From positions 806,001 through 870,000 of the forward strand of contig NZ_FNKP01000001.1 in assembly GCF_900099835.1 (NCBI RefSeq): a stretch of 64,000 bases of DNA, read 5' to 3'. Positions within the stretch are counted from its first letter, which is position 1, and each line of letters begins with the position of its first letter. Below, in pieces: positions 9,585 to 18,724 of this stretch. This stretch comes from Paraburkholderia fungorum. GTDB lineage: Bacteria; Pseudomonadota; Gammaproteobacteria; Burkholderiales; Burkholderiaceae. The position numbers and the translations under genes were made by a program. Under the pieces are notes generated by a model, which did no database searches, had not been told where the DNA came from, and saw only the letters and a list, made by a program, of their open reading frames with translations.

Positions 9585-10877
9585 TTACTCCGCCGGCGTA
9601 TCGTTCTGCGGCCGCTGACGCACGCTGCCCGCGATCAGATCGAAGCGGAACAACCGGCATTCCAGCGCGCCGTTGAACAGCGGCGTTTTCGTCGATTCGC
9701 GCAAACGCAACTGCCCCGGCAACTTACGATCCGACGTCAGAATGAACGCGTGCCAACCGGTGAAGCGCTGCTTCAACGCGTCGCCGAGCAACTTGAAAAA
9801 CTCGCTGTCCGGCGCTTCTTCCTGAATGCGGTGGAAGCTGTCGTCGTCGCGATTCTCACGATTGCCGCGACCTTCGCGAATCTCGCCGCGCGCATTGCGC
9901 CCGCGCACTTCGATCCGCTCGCCATACGGCGGATTCGCCACGAGAATGCCCGCGTCCGAACCCGGCGGCGTCATGCCGCGCGCGTCGACCTGCTTCAGCG
10001 GAATGTTCGGCAAGCCGGCGCGCTGGAAGTTGGCGCGCGCCTTGTCGAGCATGTCGCCGGAAATATCACTGCCGAAAATCTGCAGATCGGCACGCGAAGT
10101 GCGCGCTGCGTGTCTGGCGTCCAGCGCGGCGCCCTTCAGCGCCTGCCAGGTTTTCGTTTCGAATTGCTTGAAGCGCTCGAAGCCGAACATCCGGTCCGCG
10201 CCCGGCGCAATGTTCAGCGCGACCTGCGCGGCTTCCGCGAGGAACGTTCCGCTGCCGCACATCGGGTCATACAGCGGCGTGCCGGCGGTCCAGCCGGTCA
10301 GACGCAGGATGCCTGCGGCGAGGTTCTCGCGCAGCGGCGCCGCGCCCTTGTCGAGACGCCAGCCGCGCTTGAACAGCGGATCGCCCGAGGTGTCGAGATA
10401 GAGCGTGCAATCGGTCGCGGTCAGGAAGGCGAACACGCGGACATCGGGGTTGCCGGTGTCGATGCTCGGCCGCGCGCCGCTGACTTCGCGCAGACGGTCG
10501 CAGATCGCGTCTTTCACACGCAGTGTCGTGAATTCGAGGCTGCGCAGCGGCGACTTGATCGCGGTGACGTCCACCCGCAGCGTTTCGTTCGCCGAGAACC
10601 ACTGTTCCCAGCGCTGTTCGACGGCGAGCGCGTAAATATCCTGTTCGTTGCGATACGGCCGATGCGCGATTTTCAGCAGCACACGGCTCGCGAGACGCGA
10701 ATGCAGGTTGGCGGCCATGCCGGCGGCCCAGCCTCCGCGGAAATGCACGCCGCCCGGCACCTGCGCGCCGGCGATGAATTGTGCGCCGTTCAGATGTTTG
10801 GCGGCAATTTCGGCGAGTTCGGTCGCGAGCGAGGCTTCAAGGCCGCGAGGGCAAGGGAGGAAGAAATCGAAGGACAT
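9585..10877 (-). CDS. THUMP-domain class I SAM-dependent RNA methyltransferase (RlmL N-terminal-half type)
   Basis: A 430-residue predicted rRNA guanine-N2 methyltransferase. It starts MSFDFFLPCPRGLEASLATE, typical of the YcbY/RlmL N-terminal half with its ferredoxin-like and THUMP domains. SAM motif I is LYDPMCGSGTFLAEAA (about residues 202-217), and the catalytic NPPYGER is at 315-321. The RlmK half present in the fused E. coli protein is absent. Right after NPPYGER is an Arg/Glu-rich insert (about residues 322-350) of low complexity. The gap to the next gene (10878-11097) contains nothing recognisable. Confidence 0.88.
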   Translation of the reverse strand: MSFDFFLPCPRGLEASLATELAEIAAKHLNGAQFIAGAQVPGGVHFRGGWAAGMAANLHSRLASRVLLKIAHRPYRNEQDIYALAVEQRWEQWFSANETLRVDVTAIKSPLRSLEFTTLRVKDAICDRLREVSGARPSIDTGNPDVRVFAFLTATDCTLYLDTSGDPLFKRGWRLDKGAAPLRENLAAGILRLTGWTAGTPLYDPMCGSGTFLAEAAQVALNIAPGADRMFGFERFKQFETKTWQALKGAALDARHAARTSRADLQIFGSDISGDMLDKARANFQRAGLPNIPLKQVDARGMTPPGSDAGILVANPPYGERIEVRGRNARGEIREGRGNRENRDDDSFHRIQEEAPDSEFFKLLGDALKQRFTGWHAFILTSDRKLPGQLRLRESTKTPLFNGALECRLFRFDLIAGSVRQRPQNDTPAE

Positions 10878-11097
10878 TGAGGTTGCCGGAAGGCGTTAGA
10901 TAAGGCGCTATTGTACGCGGTCGAGGTGGCGCGCCATGGGGGATTGCGTGGAGGGCCGCGCAAGCAGTGCGGCGCGGCGCATGCCGATCGGGACCGGCGA
11001 CGCCGCGGGCGCGTTCCACGCTTGAGCTTCATGGCTGCGCACGAGCACAACGCAGCGGCCCCGTTCATTCGTTAGAGCCGCCGCGCCCGGGTTTGCC

Positions 11098-13251
11098 TTA
11101 CCGCGCTTCGCGCTCCGCTTTCGCCGGCCACACCAGTTCCAGCGGATGCCGGAACACCCGCTGCCAGATCGCACCGCGCAGCGAGCGCACCGCATTGCGC
11201 CGCAGATCGCGCGATTTCACCGCCATGTAGAACGCGAGCGCGAAACTCACGGCGACGTTGAGAATCGCCATGCTGCCGACACCCGCCACCGCCCACCACA
11301 ACTCCGGCAGCTTCAGCGCCCCCTTGCCGAGCACGCCGAGCGCGACGCCGATCGAACCGGCGCTGAGCGTCACGTGACGCACTTCGAACGAGAAGGCGAA
11401 GGCGGTCAGGATCGCGGGCACGAGTCCGAGCATCAGGCCGAGCGTGATATTGCCGACGACCCCTGCCACGTTCGCCCGGCAAAAGTGTGCGATCCGGTCG
11501 GCCCCCGCTGCGCCGAGCGTGATCCGCAGACGGCGGTTGTAGGCGAGCGCATCGGCGACGCGATGCAACACGAACCAGTTGTCCGCCCAGCCCGCGAGCA
11601 GACTCGACGACCACAGCAGTACGCCGGTCAACGCGGCGTAGAACGGCGTCGGTCCCCAAAGCGAGAACGAGTGCAGTGTGGCGTGCGCTTTTTCCGGCGA
11701 AATGATGTCGGCATGAAACAGCGCATGCCACAGCAACTGCACGCCGAGACACACGGGAAACACCAGCAGAACGTTGCCGAGCACGGCGGCGGCTTGCGTG
11801 CGCATCAGCGCGGTCACCGAACTCACGAAACTGTCGACACCCGCAGGTGTGCCCACGCCGTCGAGTTCGCGAGCGAGGGTGGGTGCGGTCATCGCCGGCT
11901 GCTTGGTGGCGAGCGAGAAGTGCAGGAAGTGCATCAGCAGGAAGCTGGCCGCGTAGTTGATGCCGGCCAGCAGTCCTTCGAACATCGCGTGGAAATGCGC
12001 GCCGGTAATCGCGAACTTCACGCAGACCGTGACGACGGTGACGAGTCCGCCGCCGGCCGCCATCCGCAGCATCTTCAGATACTCGGCGCGGTCGCGGGCG
12101 ATGTAGTGCTCGCCGGTATCCGCGCTGTATTCGACGACCTTGCGCGCGAGCAGCGAAAAGTTGCTGCGCATCAGGTGCGCGACGCTCTGGCTCGCATGAT
12201 TCGCGTTGACGAGTTCGGCGGTCAGACGTGCGCTCGCATGCGGATCGTCGTGCGCCATCCAAGCATTCAGCAGATGCTCGGCGCGCACGATCCGCATGCG
12301 CATCCGTTCGACCTGGAACACGATGTCGACGCTCACGCCGTTGCGGTACAGGTGCGCGAAGACTTTGTCGGTGGCGCCACGGCATTCGTCGAGCAGCAGG
12401 CGCAGGTAGTTCACTTCGCGCAGCAGCTGATCCTGCGGACCACCGGCCGCGAACGCGTGATGCGCGGCTTCGACGGCGAGCATCGCGCGCGTGAGGCGGT
12501 AGAACGGCTGCTTTTCCATCGCCACGCGGACGTCGCTGGCGTCGCTCACGTCGTGCGAGTCGTGCACGTTGTCGCCACTGTCGTGACCGGCGCGCGTGCC
12601 GCCCAGGCGGCTGCGCACCGTTTGCGACAACCCCGTCGAACTGATCTGGCAGGTCAGGTTGTGCAGCGCGGCCAGCAGGTCGAGCGAAAACGGCGTGGCG
12701 TCGCGCTGCTCGTCGCCGTCGGCGGCGTAGTCGAACAGCGCGTGAATGCGTATCAGCAGATCGGTGGGCAGCGCGGCGATCCATTCGGCGTCGCGCTCCG
12801 AGCTGAACATCAGTGTGACGATCGCGGTGAGGTCGCGGCGGTTCGGCGCGGGCGGGATCAGCGACGCTTCGAGGCGCTCGAACAACGCGCCGAAGAAGCC
12901 CGAATGCACCGGCATGCCGGCGTCGCAGAGCAGCGAGAGGCCGTCGCTTTCACGCAGCAGCCTGCGCAGAATGCCGGCGACGTTCGCTTTCCACGCGGGA
13001 TTGCGGTCCAGCACATGGAGCAGGTAACGGATGCGCGTATGCGGCGGGGTCGATTGAGATGGCGTGTTTTCAGCGGCGGCGGGTTGCACCGCGCGGCCCC
13101 GGCGAATCCAGTGCGCCAGTTCGATCAGCCATTCGCTGCGTTCGGGGTAGGGCGCGGTGCGGTCGGCGATCGCCAGCAACGCATCGAGCTGGTGACCGCC
13201 GTCGCGTGAAGCACGCCATTTCTTGATGAATCGTTTGATCGAATCGAACAC
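11098..13251 (-). CDS. Gcr-family membrane protein (annotated elsewhere as 'site-specific recombinase')
   Basis: A 717-residue protein of the family named after Neisseria gcr. The first ~390 residues are soluble and helical (VERMRMRIVRAEHLLNAW, HLMRSNFSLLARKVVEYSAD). The rest contains several hydrophobic segments, such as AASFLLMHFLHFSL, AAAVLGNVLLVFPVCLGVQL and GNITLGLMLGLVPAILTAFA, so it is an inner-membrane protein. No tyrosine- or serine-recombinase catalytic pattern is visible. It starts with GTG at 13251, one base after the pqiC stop codon, which implies translational coupling to the Pqi genes. A role in the cell envelope is my inference. Confidence 0.82.
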   Translation of the reverse strand: MFDSIKRFIKKWRASRDGGHQLDALLAIADRTAPYPERSEWLIELAHWIRRGRAVQPAAAENTPSQSTPPHTRIRYLLHVLDRNPAWKANVAGILRRLLRESDGLSLLCDAGMPVHSGFFGALFERLEASLIPPAPNRRDLTAIVTLMFSSERDAEWIAALPTDLLIRIHALFDYAADGDEQRDATPFSLDLLAALHNLTCQISSTGLSQTVRSRLGGTRAGHDSGDNVHDSHDVSDASDVRVAMEKQPFYRLTRAMLAVEAAHHAFAAGGPQDQLLREVNYLRLLLDECRGATDKVFAHLYRNGVSVDIVFQVERMRMRIVRAEHLLNAWMAHDDPHASARLTAELVNANHASQSVAHLMRSNFSLLARKVVEYSADTGEHYIARDRAEYLKMLRMAAGGGLVTVVTVCVKFAITGAHFHAMFEGLLAGINYAASFLLMHFLHFSLATKQPAMTAPTLARELDGVGTPAGVDSFVSSVTALMRTQAAAVLGNVLLVFPVCLGVQLLWHALFHADIISPEKAHATLHSFSLWGPTPFYAALTGVLLWSSSLLAGWADNWFVLHRVADALAYNRRLRITLGAAGADRIAHFCRANVAGVVGNITLGLMLGLVPAILTAFAFSFEVRHVTLSAGSIGVALGVLGKGALKLPELWWAVAGVGSMAILNVAVSFALAFYMAVKSRDLRRNAVRSLRGAIWQRVFRHPLELVWPAKAEREAR

Positions 13252-13252
13252 T

Positions 13253-13999
13253 TCAGGCGCCAGTGCCCGTGCTGCCGGCTGCCGACGGACACGCCGGCAC
13301 GATCACGTTCGCCTTGGCCGAAGACGAAGAAGACGAAGACGCCTGTGAATTCACCGCCGCCATCGCCTTCACCGCCGACGCAACCTGCACGGAAATCTGC
13401 TGCAACGCCTGCCGATGACCATCGACCAGCGCGTCATACCCGCCGCTGACCGGCTGATTGACCACACTGCGGCACGTCATCACTGCGTTGCTGCTGACCG
13501 AACGCACGCTCCACACCGCGTCGATCAACGCGTGCGAGCCGGGCCACGACTCGAAGCGCTGCACGTTCATGCTGACCCGATACACCGGCGTCGCATTCGG
13601 ATGAGCCGTGCCGTACACGTCGATGGTGCCGAGCTGCTGCGTCAGGTCGGTCGACAACGCACGCCGGATTTCGTCGCCGGGCAGCGACGCCCAGCGCTCC
13701 TCTTCGAGCACCCGGACCTGGGTCGGGCCGGTTTGCACGACCAGCTGATTCTTCGCGACTTGCGGCGGCACGTCGATCGGCGCGACTTCGATCATCCATG
13801 CCGGAGCGGCCGAGGTTCGGGCCGTGGCGAGCGGAGCCGGGGCTGCGGCGGACGCCGACGCGCCGTCCGCGCCCAGCGTGTAAAAGCGGCTCGCCGGCGA
13901 CGAACACGCGGCCATGGCGACCAGCGCGGCCAACGCGCCGGCATACACAGCGCCGCGGACGAGCCCGCGCGGCGGGCGGGGGGGCCGGGCAAACATCAT
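13253..13999 (-). CDS. pqiC: PqiC-like ABC-transport auxiliary lipoprotein
   Basis: A 248-residue outer-membrane lipoprotein partner of the PqiB MCE tunnel. The N-terminus has a signal segment ending in a lipobox (ALVAMAAC, Cys at about 32), followed by SSPASRFYTLG, the family's opening motif. Further on, VAPIDVPPQVAKNQLVVQTG and WASLPGDEIRRALSTDLTQQ match the PqiC/DUF330 fold. The C-terminal end is Ser-rich. Its start overlaps the pqiB stop by 4 bases, and it ends one base before the Gcr gene. Confidence 0.88.
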   Translation of the reverse strand: MMFARPPRPPRGLVRGAVYAGALAALVAMAACSSPASRFYTLGADGASASAAAPAPLATARTSAAPAWMIEVAPIDVPPQVAKNQLVVQTGPTQVRVLEEERWASLPGDEIRRALSTDLTQQLGTIDVYGTAHPNATPVYRVSMNVQRFESWPGSHALIDAVWSVRSVSSNAVMTCRSVVNQPVSGGYDALVDGHRQALQQISVQVASAVKAMAAVNSQASSSSSSSAKANVIVPACPSAAGSTGTGA

Positions 14000-15657
14000 G
14001 GTTTATCTCCTGATTTACCGCGCAACAGCGATTCGGGATGACGCTCGAGGTAATCCGACAGCGCGTTCAGCGACTGCAACGTGCGCGTCAATTCCTGCAA
14101 CGCCTGATGAACATCCGACTGCAACGGCGAGTCCTGCTGCAACGTCGCCTGTGCCGAGCCGAAGGTCTGCTTGGCCGCCGCGAGCGTGTCGCGGGCTTCC
14201 GGCACGACTTCCTTGTCGAGCCGCTTGAACAGGCCGTCGGCGTTCTTCAGCGCGCTGTTCAGGTTGTCGCCGATCTGATCGAACGGAACCTTGTCGAGCT
14301 TCTTCGCGATATCGGCGACCTGCACCTGCAACTCGTCGAGCGTGTTCGGAATGGTCGGCAATTCGAGCGGATCGCTGGCGACATCAACCGTAGCTGGCGG
14401 CGCCTTCGGGAAGATATCCAGCGCGACGTACAACTGGCTCGTCAACAGATTGCCGGTGCGCAACTGCCCGCGCAGACCATGCTTGACGAGCGCCTGCAAC
14501 AGGCTCTGGCCCGCCAGGCTGCCCGGCTGCGGCGCAGTCTCGCGGAAGCGCTTGCCGAGGCGGTCGGGGTAGATGTTCATCGTCACCGGCATCGTGAAGC
14601 TGCGCGTCTTCGGGTCGTAGTCGATGCCGATGTTGGTCACCTGGCCGAGCACGATGCCGCGGAAATCGACCGTTGCGCCGATCGACAGCCCGCGCAGCGA
14701 CTGGTTGAAGTTCATCACCACGCGCAGCGGCACGCCGTCCGGCTCGCGCATCGCGTCCGATTCGTCCGAGCCGAGGCGGAACGTCATGTTGTTCGGCGCC
14801 TGCGCGCCGACGCCCTGACCCGGCGGCGACTGGAACGACAGACCGCCGACGATCACCGTCGCGAGCGATTGCGTGTTCAGCTTGAAGCCGCTCGAATCCA
14901 GCCGCAGATCGACGCCGCTCGCGTGCCACCAGCGCGAGTTGGTGCCTACGTACTGGTCGAACGGCGCGGACACGAACACTTGCATGGTCACGCCGGTGCC
15001 GTCCTTATCCAGTGAGAAGCCGACCACCTGGCCGACCTGCACGCGCCGATAGAAGATCGGCGAGCCGATGTCGATCGAGCCGAGCGAGTCGCCGTGCAGG
15101 ATGAACTGATGGCCCTTCTGGTCGCCGGTAATGGGCGGCGGCGTTTCGAGGCCGACGAAGTTTTTCTCGGAATCGGTCGAACGGCCCGCGTCGGTGCCGA
15201 TGTAAGCGCCGGAAAGCAACGTGGTCAAACCCGACACGCCGCTCGCGCCGACCCGTGGCCGCACCACCCAGAAGCGCGAATCCTTGACCGCAAAGTGTTC
15301 GCCTTCCTTGGTCAGTTGCACTTCGACGAGAACGTGCGACAGGTCTTTCGACAGCGTGATGGTCTTCACCGAGCCGACCGTCACGTCCTTGTACTTGACC
15401 TGGGTCTTGCCGGGTTCGAGACCTTCGGCGCTGATGAAACTGATCGTGATGGTCGGGCCTTTTTCCGTGACCGATTTGATCACGAGCGCGATGCCGATCA
15501 GCGCGGCGATCAGCGGAATCACCCAGACGAGCGACGGCAGCCAGCGGCTGCGCGGCTCGATCTCGGGGTCCGGCAATTGCGGCGGCAGCTTCGGTCCGTT
15601 CGAATCGCTGCGCGGCGCATCGCTGGAAGCGGGCGTCGGTCCTTGCGGGCTAGTCAT
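13996..15657 (-). CDS. pqiB: Intermembrane transport protein PqiB (three MCE/MlaD domains)
   Basis: A 553-residue protein anchored by one N-terminal helix (LPSLVWVIPLIAALIGIALV, about residues 40-59). Three MCE domains follow: TISFISAEGLEPGKTQVKYK; QFILHGDSLGSIDIGSPIFY; and LRVVMNFNQSLRGLSIGATV. A helical C-terminal tail (about 440-553) follows, as in PqiB, where it forms the needle spanning the periplasm. The family moves lipids between inner and outer membrane. The start overlaps the second pqiA gene by 8 bases. Confidence 0.93.
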   Translation of the reverse strand: MTSPQGPTPASSDAPRSDSNGPKLPPQLPDPEIEPRSRWLPSLVWVIPLIAALIGIALVIKSVTEKGPTITISFISAEGLEPGKTQVKYKDVTVGSVKTITLSKDLSHVLVEVQLTKEGEHFAVKDSRFWVVRPRVGASGVSGLTTLLSGAYIGTDAGRSTDSEKNFVGLETPPPITGDQKGHQFILHGDSLGSIDIGSPIFYRRVQVGQVVGFSLDKDGTGVTMQVFVSAPFDQYVGTNSRWWHASGVDLRLDSSGFKLNTQSLATVIVGGLSFQSPPGQGVGAQAPNNMTFRLGSDESDAMREPDGVPLRVVMNFNQSLRGLSIGATVDFRGIVLGQVTNIGIDYDPKTRSFTMPVTMNIYPDRLGKRFRETAPQPGSLAGQSLLQALVKHGLRGQLRTGNLLTSQLYVALDIFPKAPPATVDVASDPLELPTIPNTLDELQVQVADIAKKLDKVPFDQIGDNLNSALKNADGLFKRLDKEVVPEARDTLAAAKQTFGSAQATLQQDSPLQSDVHQALQELTRTLQSLNALSDYLERHPESLLRGKSGDKP

Positions 15658-16300
15658 GGTGAAGATCCTGAGGTTTTTGAGTACTGCCTTCCACGTGGTC
15701 CCAGATAAGGCGTGGATCGAATTGCATGGATGCCAGCATGGTCAGAATCACCACCGAACCGAAGGCGATCGCCCCCGGCCCGGCGGTAATCACGGCAAGC
15801 GATTTGAAGCGCACCAGCGCCACGGTCAGCGTGACGACGAACACGTCGAGCATCGACCAGCGGCCGATCCGCTCGACCATCCGGTACAGCGTGGTGCGCT
15901 GGTCGGGCCGCCAGCGCGAGCGGCGCTGCGCGGTGACGGTGAGCAGCACGAGCACGGAGAGCTTGAGCATCGGCACCATGATGCTGGCGACAAACACGAT
16001 GATCGCGAGCGGCCAGTCGCCCGAGGTCCAGAAATACACGACGCCGCTCATGATGGTGTCGTCTTCGGAACCGAGCAGCGACGCCGTGTGCATGACCGGC
16101 AACAGATTCGCCGGAATATACAGCAGTGCGGCGGCGATCAGCAGCGCCCATGTGCGCATCAGGCTGTCGGGGTTGCGCGAGTGAAGCTGCGCGCCGCAGC
16201 GGGTGCAGTGCTGCGGCGTGATGGAGCGGATGCGCGGTTCGACGCGTCCGCACGCGTGGCAGGAAACGAGGCCCGCGCGCCGGGCAGTGACGTATTTCAT
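15650..16300 (-). CDS. pqiA: PqiA-type membrane protein (second copy)
   Basis: A 216-residue inner-membrane protein. A zinc-ribbon-like N-terminus (SCHACGRVEPR and HCTRCGAQLHSR) is followed by four hydrophobic segments (first LLIAAALLYIPANLLPVMHT). It corresponds to the C-terminal repeat of E. coli PqiA, which is one double-length protein; here the two repeats are separate genes seven bases apart. With PqiB and PqiC it probably forms the Pqi lipid-transport assembly. Confidence 0.9.
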   Translation of the reverse strand: MKYVTARRAGLVSCHACGRVEPRIRSITPQHCTRCGAQLHSRNPDSLMRTWALLIAAALLYIPANLLPVMHTASLLGSEDDTIMSGVVYFWTSGDWPLAIIVFVASIMVPMLKLSVLVLLTVTAQRRSRWRPDQRTTLYRMVERIGRWSMLDVFVVTLTVALVRFKSLAVITAGPGAIAFGSVVILTMLASMQFDPRLIWDHVEGSTQKPQDLHHD

Positions 16301-16307
16301 CGCGATG

Positions 16308-17099
16308 TCATCCCTGATGAGGCGCGGGCGGCACGCCGCCCGGCGCAGCGGGTTTCGCGTCCGGCTGAGCGGCGGTTTGCGTCGTCGGCGGCAGATCGTG
16401 CGGCAGATCGTGCGGTGCAGGCGGCCCGGCGACCGAGCCGACGGCGACCGCCGCGCTGTCCGCCGAAGTGCGCGGCAATGGCCGCTGACTGCGATCGCCG
16501 AGTTCGTCGGCGAGATCCCACAGCACGCGCGGATCGAACGTGACGACCACCGCGAACATCAGCGTCAGCACCCCGAACGCGAACAGCGCCGCTTCCGGGA
16601 TCACGCGCGCGAGGCTGATCATCTTCACGATGGTGATCAGCACGCCGAGCATGAACACTTCGATCATTCCCCACGGCCGCACGAACTGGATCGCGCGCAG
16701 CACCCGGTTGAACGCGGGCGGCACATAACCCGCGCGCAGCGGGATCAGCACGTAAAGCAGTGCAAGCAGTTCGGTGAGCGGGAAGAGGATGGTCGAGCAG
16801 AACACCATCACGGCGACGATCTGCATGTCCTCGTCCCACAGCGCGATCAGCGCGCCGAACAAGGTAGTTTGCGAGGTGATGCCGTTTGTTTCGAGTTCGA
16901 CGATCGGGAAGCCCTGGGCGATCAGAAAGGTGATCAGCGCGGCCAGCGTCATCGCGCAGATGGCGTCGAGCTTGCGCGCCACGCCGCGATAGAGCGTCGC
17001 TCCGCAGCGCGGACAGCGCGCGGACACGCGCCCCACAAGCCGTGGCTTGCGGAACAGCGTATCGCACTCATGGCACGCGATCAGGTTGTCATGTTCCAT
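16308..17099 (-). CDS. pqiA: PqiA-type membrane protein (first copy)
   Basis: A 263-residue first gene of the pqi operon. The N-terminal paired CxxC motifs (ACHECDTLF, ARCPRCGATLYR) precede four membrane segments (AICAMTLAALITFLIAQGFP and others) and a Pro/Ala-rich C-terminal tail of about 55 residues. ATG 17099 is chosen over a non-ATG start at 17114 because MEHDNLIACHECD matches the family's N-terminus. Operon order is pqiA-pqiA-pqiB-pqiC-gcr, with overlaps or gaps of 1-8 bases throughout. Confidence 0.9.
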   Translation of the reverse strand: MEHDNLIACHECDTLFRKPRLVGRVSARCPRCGATLYRGVARKLDAICAMTLAALITFLIAQGFPIVELETNGITSQTTLFGALIALWDEDMQIVAVMVFCSTILFPLTELLALLYVLIPLRAGYVPPAFNRVLRAIQFVRPWGMIEVFMLGVLITIVKMISLARVIPEAALFAFGVLTLMFAVVVTFDPRVLWDLADELGDRSQRPLPRTSADSAAVAVGSVAGPPAPHDLPHDLPPTTQTAAQPDAKPAAPGGVPPAPHQG

Positions 17100-17523
17100 A
17101 CGGCAGAAGGGCAAACGACGTGAGGAGAAGCGTGCAAGGCCGGTTTTTATACGGGTCGGACGAAAGTGTGGAGCAATAGTACCAAACGCGGCTTCCAGGC
17201 CGCACCGGGCCTTGCTCCGCGCGCGGACGAACGGATCTTATACCGTGCGCAAGTACCGGACGACATGGCTCTGACAACCTCCGTCCCTAATTGTTCAGCC
17301 GCCGCCTGCTCCCTTTGCAAAATTCGGACCAGCCCGTCTCCATCAGAGTGCAGCCAGCTTTTTGCGCTTGCGGTAGCATGGCGCCCTTGACGTGTACCGC
17401 AGCGCGCCGCAGCAGACCTATGCCCGCTTCCGAGCCGCCGATGCCTCGTGCATCGACGTTGGAAACCAGGGAATAGCAGGGCAAGTTGCGTCGTTAACCT
17501 CTCTTAGCTTGCGTTGATCAGTC
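17100..17523. other. Divergent intergenic region between pqi operon and cytochrome b561 gene
   Basis: No gene is visible here. On the minus strand a possible pqi promoter has -10 TATAAA (17151-17146) and a -35-like TTGCTC (17176-17171), with a long 19-bp spacer. The b561 gene start (17524) has no clear Shine-Dalgarno sequence. Confidence 0.4.
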
Positions 17524-18084
17524 ATGGCACTCAATCCTTCATTTGGCGGCAGGGAGTCGTACACGCGCACGGCCATTGCATTTCACTGGCTGATCGCGCT
17601 GCTGATCGTCTGCGGCTTCGCGCTCGGCTGGGTGATGACCGACATCCCCGGCTTCACGCCCACCAAGCTGCGCTACTTTTCCTGGCATAAATGGATCGGC
17701 GTGACCGTCTTCGCGCTCGCGATCCTGCGCATTCTGTGGCGCGCGACTCACACCGCCCCGCCGATGCCGCGCCGCATGCCCATGTGGCAGCGCGGCGCCG
17801 CGCATCTCGTGCATCTGCTGTTGTATGTGCTGATGGTCGCGATTCCCGCCTCGGGTTACCTGTATAGCTCGGCGGCCAATGTGCCGGTGGTCTACCTCGG
17901 GCTGATTCCGCTGCCGCGTCTGATCGCTCCGGACCCGCATCTCAAGGAATTGCTGAAAACCGTTCATATCACGCTGAATTACACGTTGCTCGTGCTGGTC
18001 GCGCTGCATGTGCTGGCGGCGCTCAAGCATCAATGGCTGGATCGCGACGGCCTGCTGTCGCGCATGCTCCCTTTCCTCAAGTAA
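17524..18084 (+). CDS. Cytochrome b561 (CybB type)
   Basis: A 186-residue inner-membrane dihaem b-type cytochrome of the bacterial b561 family, which passes electrons from ubiquinol to acceptors such as superoxide. Four helices are visible, with histidines in HWLIALLIVCGFALGWV, SWHKWIGVTVFALAILRILW, HLVHLLLYVLMVAIPASGYL and LLVLVALHVLAALKHQW. It is followed 10 bp downstream by a YceI gene, a very common pairing (E. coli yceJ-yceI). Confidence 0.92.
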   Translation: MALNPSFGGRESYTRTAIAFHWLIALLIVCGFALGWVMTDIPGFTPTKLRYFSWHKWIGVTVFALAILRILWRATHTAPPMPRRMPMWQRGAAHLVHLLLYVLMVAIPASGYLYSSAANVPVVYLGLIPLPRLIAPDPHLKELLKTVHITLNYTLLVLVALHVLAALKHQWLDRDGLLSRMLPFLK

Positions 18085-18094
18085 AAGGATCCCC

Positions 18095-18655
18095 ATGAAG
18101 GTCTCGTTTTATCGCTATATGCTCGCCGCGTTCGCCGCGGCCTCGCTGACCGCAGCCGGCAGCGCGCTGGCTCAGGTCGATGTCGCGAAGAGTTCCGTGA
18201 CGGCGACCTCGAAGCAGATGAACGTGCCGGTGGAAGGCAAGTTCAAGAAATTCACCGCGCAGATCAAGTTCGATCCGGCGAAGCCCGCCGACGGCAGCGC
18301 GCAGTTGACCATCGACGTGGGCAGCTACGATCTCGGCGACGAAAGCTACAACGACCAGGTGCGTGGCAAGGACTGGTTCGACGCGAAGACTTTCCCGAAC
18401 GCGACGTTCGTGTCGAGTGCGATTGCGGCGGCGGGCGGCAACCAGTTCAAGGTGACGGGCAAGCTGACCATCAAGGGCAAATCGCAGACGGTGACCGTGC
18501 CGGTCACGGTGACGCAGCAGGGCGGCACGCAAACCTTCGACGGTTCATTGCCGATCAGGCGTTTGCAATTCGATATCGGTACGGGCGAGTGGAAAGACAC
18601 GTCGGTGGTCGCCGACGATGTGGTGATCAAGTTTCATATCGTTTCAAGCAAGTGA
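18095..18655 (+). CDS. YceI family periplasmic lipocalin-like protein (1)
   Basis: A 186-residue exported protein. The signal peptide is MKVSFYRYMLAAFAAASLTA with predicted cleavage after GSALA. The mature part has the YceI beta-barrel pattern: SSVTATSKQMNVPVEGKFKK, YNDQVRGKDWFDAKTFPNAT and KGKSQTVTVPVTVTQQGG. Family members bind polyisoprenoid lipids such as quinones, fitting co-expression with the upstream b561 cytochrome. ATG 18095 follows AAAAGGAT. A terminator lies shortly after the stop. Confidence 0.92.
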   Translation: MKVSFYRYMLAAFAAASLTAAGSALAQVDVAKSSVTATSKQMNVPVEGKFKKFTAQIKFDPAKPADGSAQLTIDVGSYDLGDESYNDQVRGKDWFDAKTFPNATFVSSAIAAAGGNQFKVTGKLTIKGKSQTVTVPVTVTQQGGTQTFDGSLPIRRLQFDIGTGEWKDTSVVADDVVIKFHIVSSK

Positions 18656-18674
18656 CGTTCGTGAAGTCGTGACA

Positions 18675-18703
18675 CTCGCCGCGCGGTTCGGCGAGGCTTT
18701 TTT
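18675..18703 (+). terminator. Terminator between the two yceI genes
   Basis: CTCGCCG (18675-18681) pairs with CGGCGAG (18689-18695), followed by GC and six T. This is a canonical intrinsic terminator, so the second yceI gene may be expressed at a lower level or from its own promoter. Confidence 0.65.
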
Positions 18704-18724
18704 ACAGATACCCAGGAGCATGAA

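Noticed and set aside
11146..13209. 687-codon plus-strand frame opposite the Gcr gene
   Set aside because: Composition is dominated by Arg, His and Gln with no family features, and the opposite frame has clear membrane segments and operon context.
11098..13251. Gcr gene as a mobile-element recombinase
   Set aside because: No recombinase catalytic residues, no inverted repeats or attachment sites nearby, and integral-membrane character.
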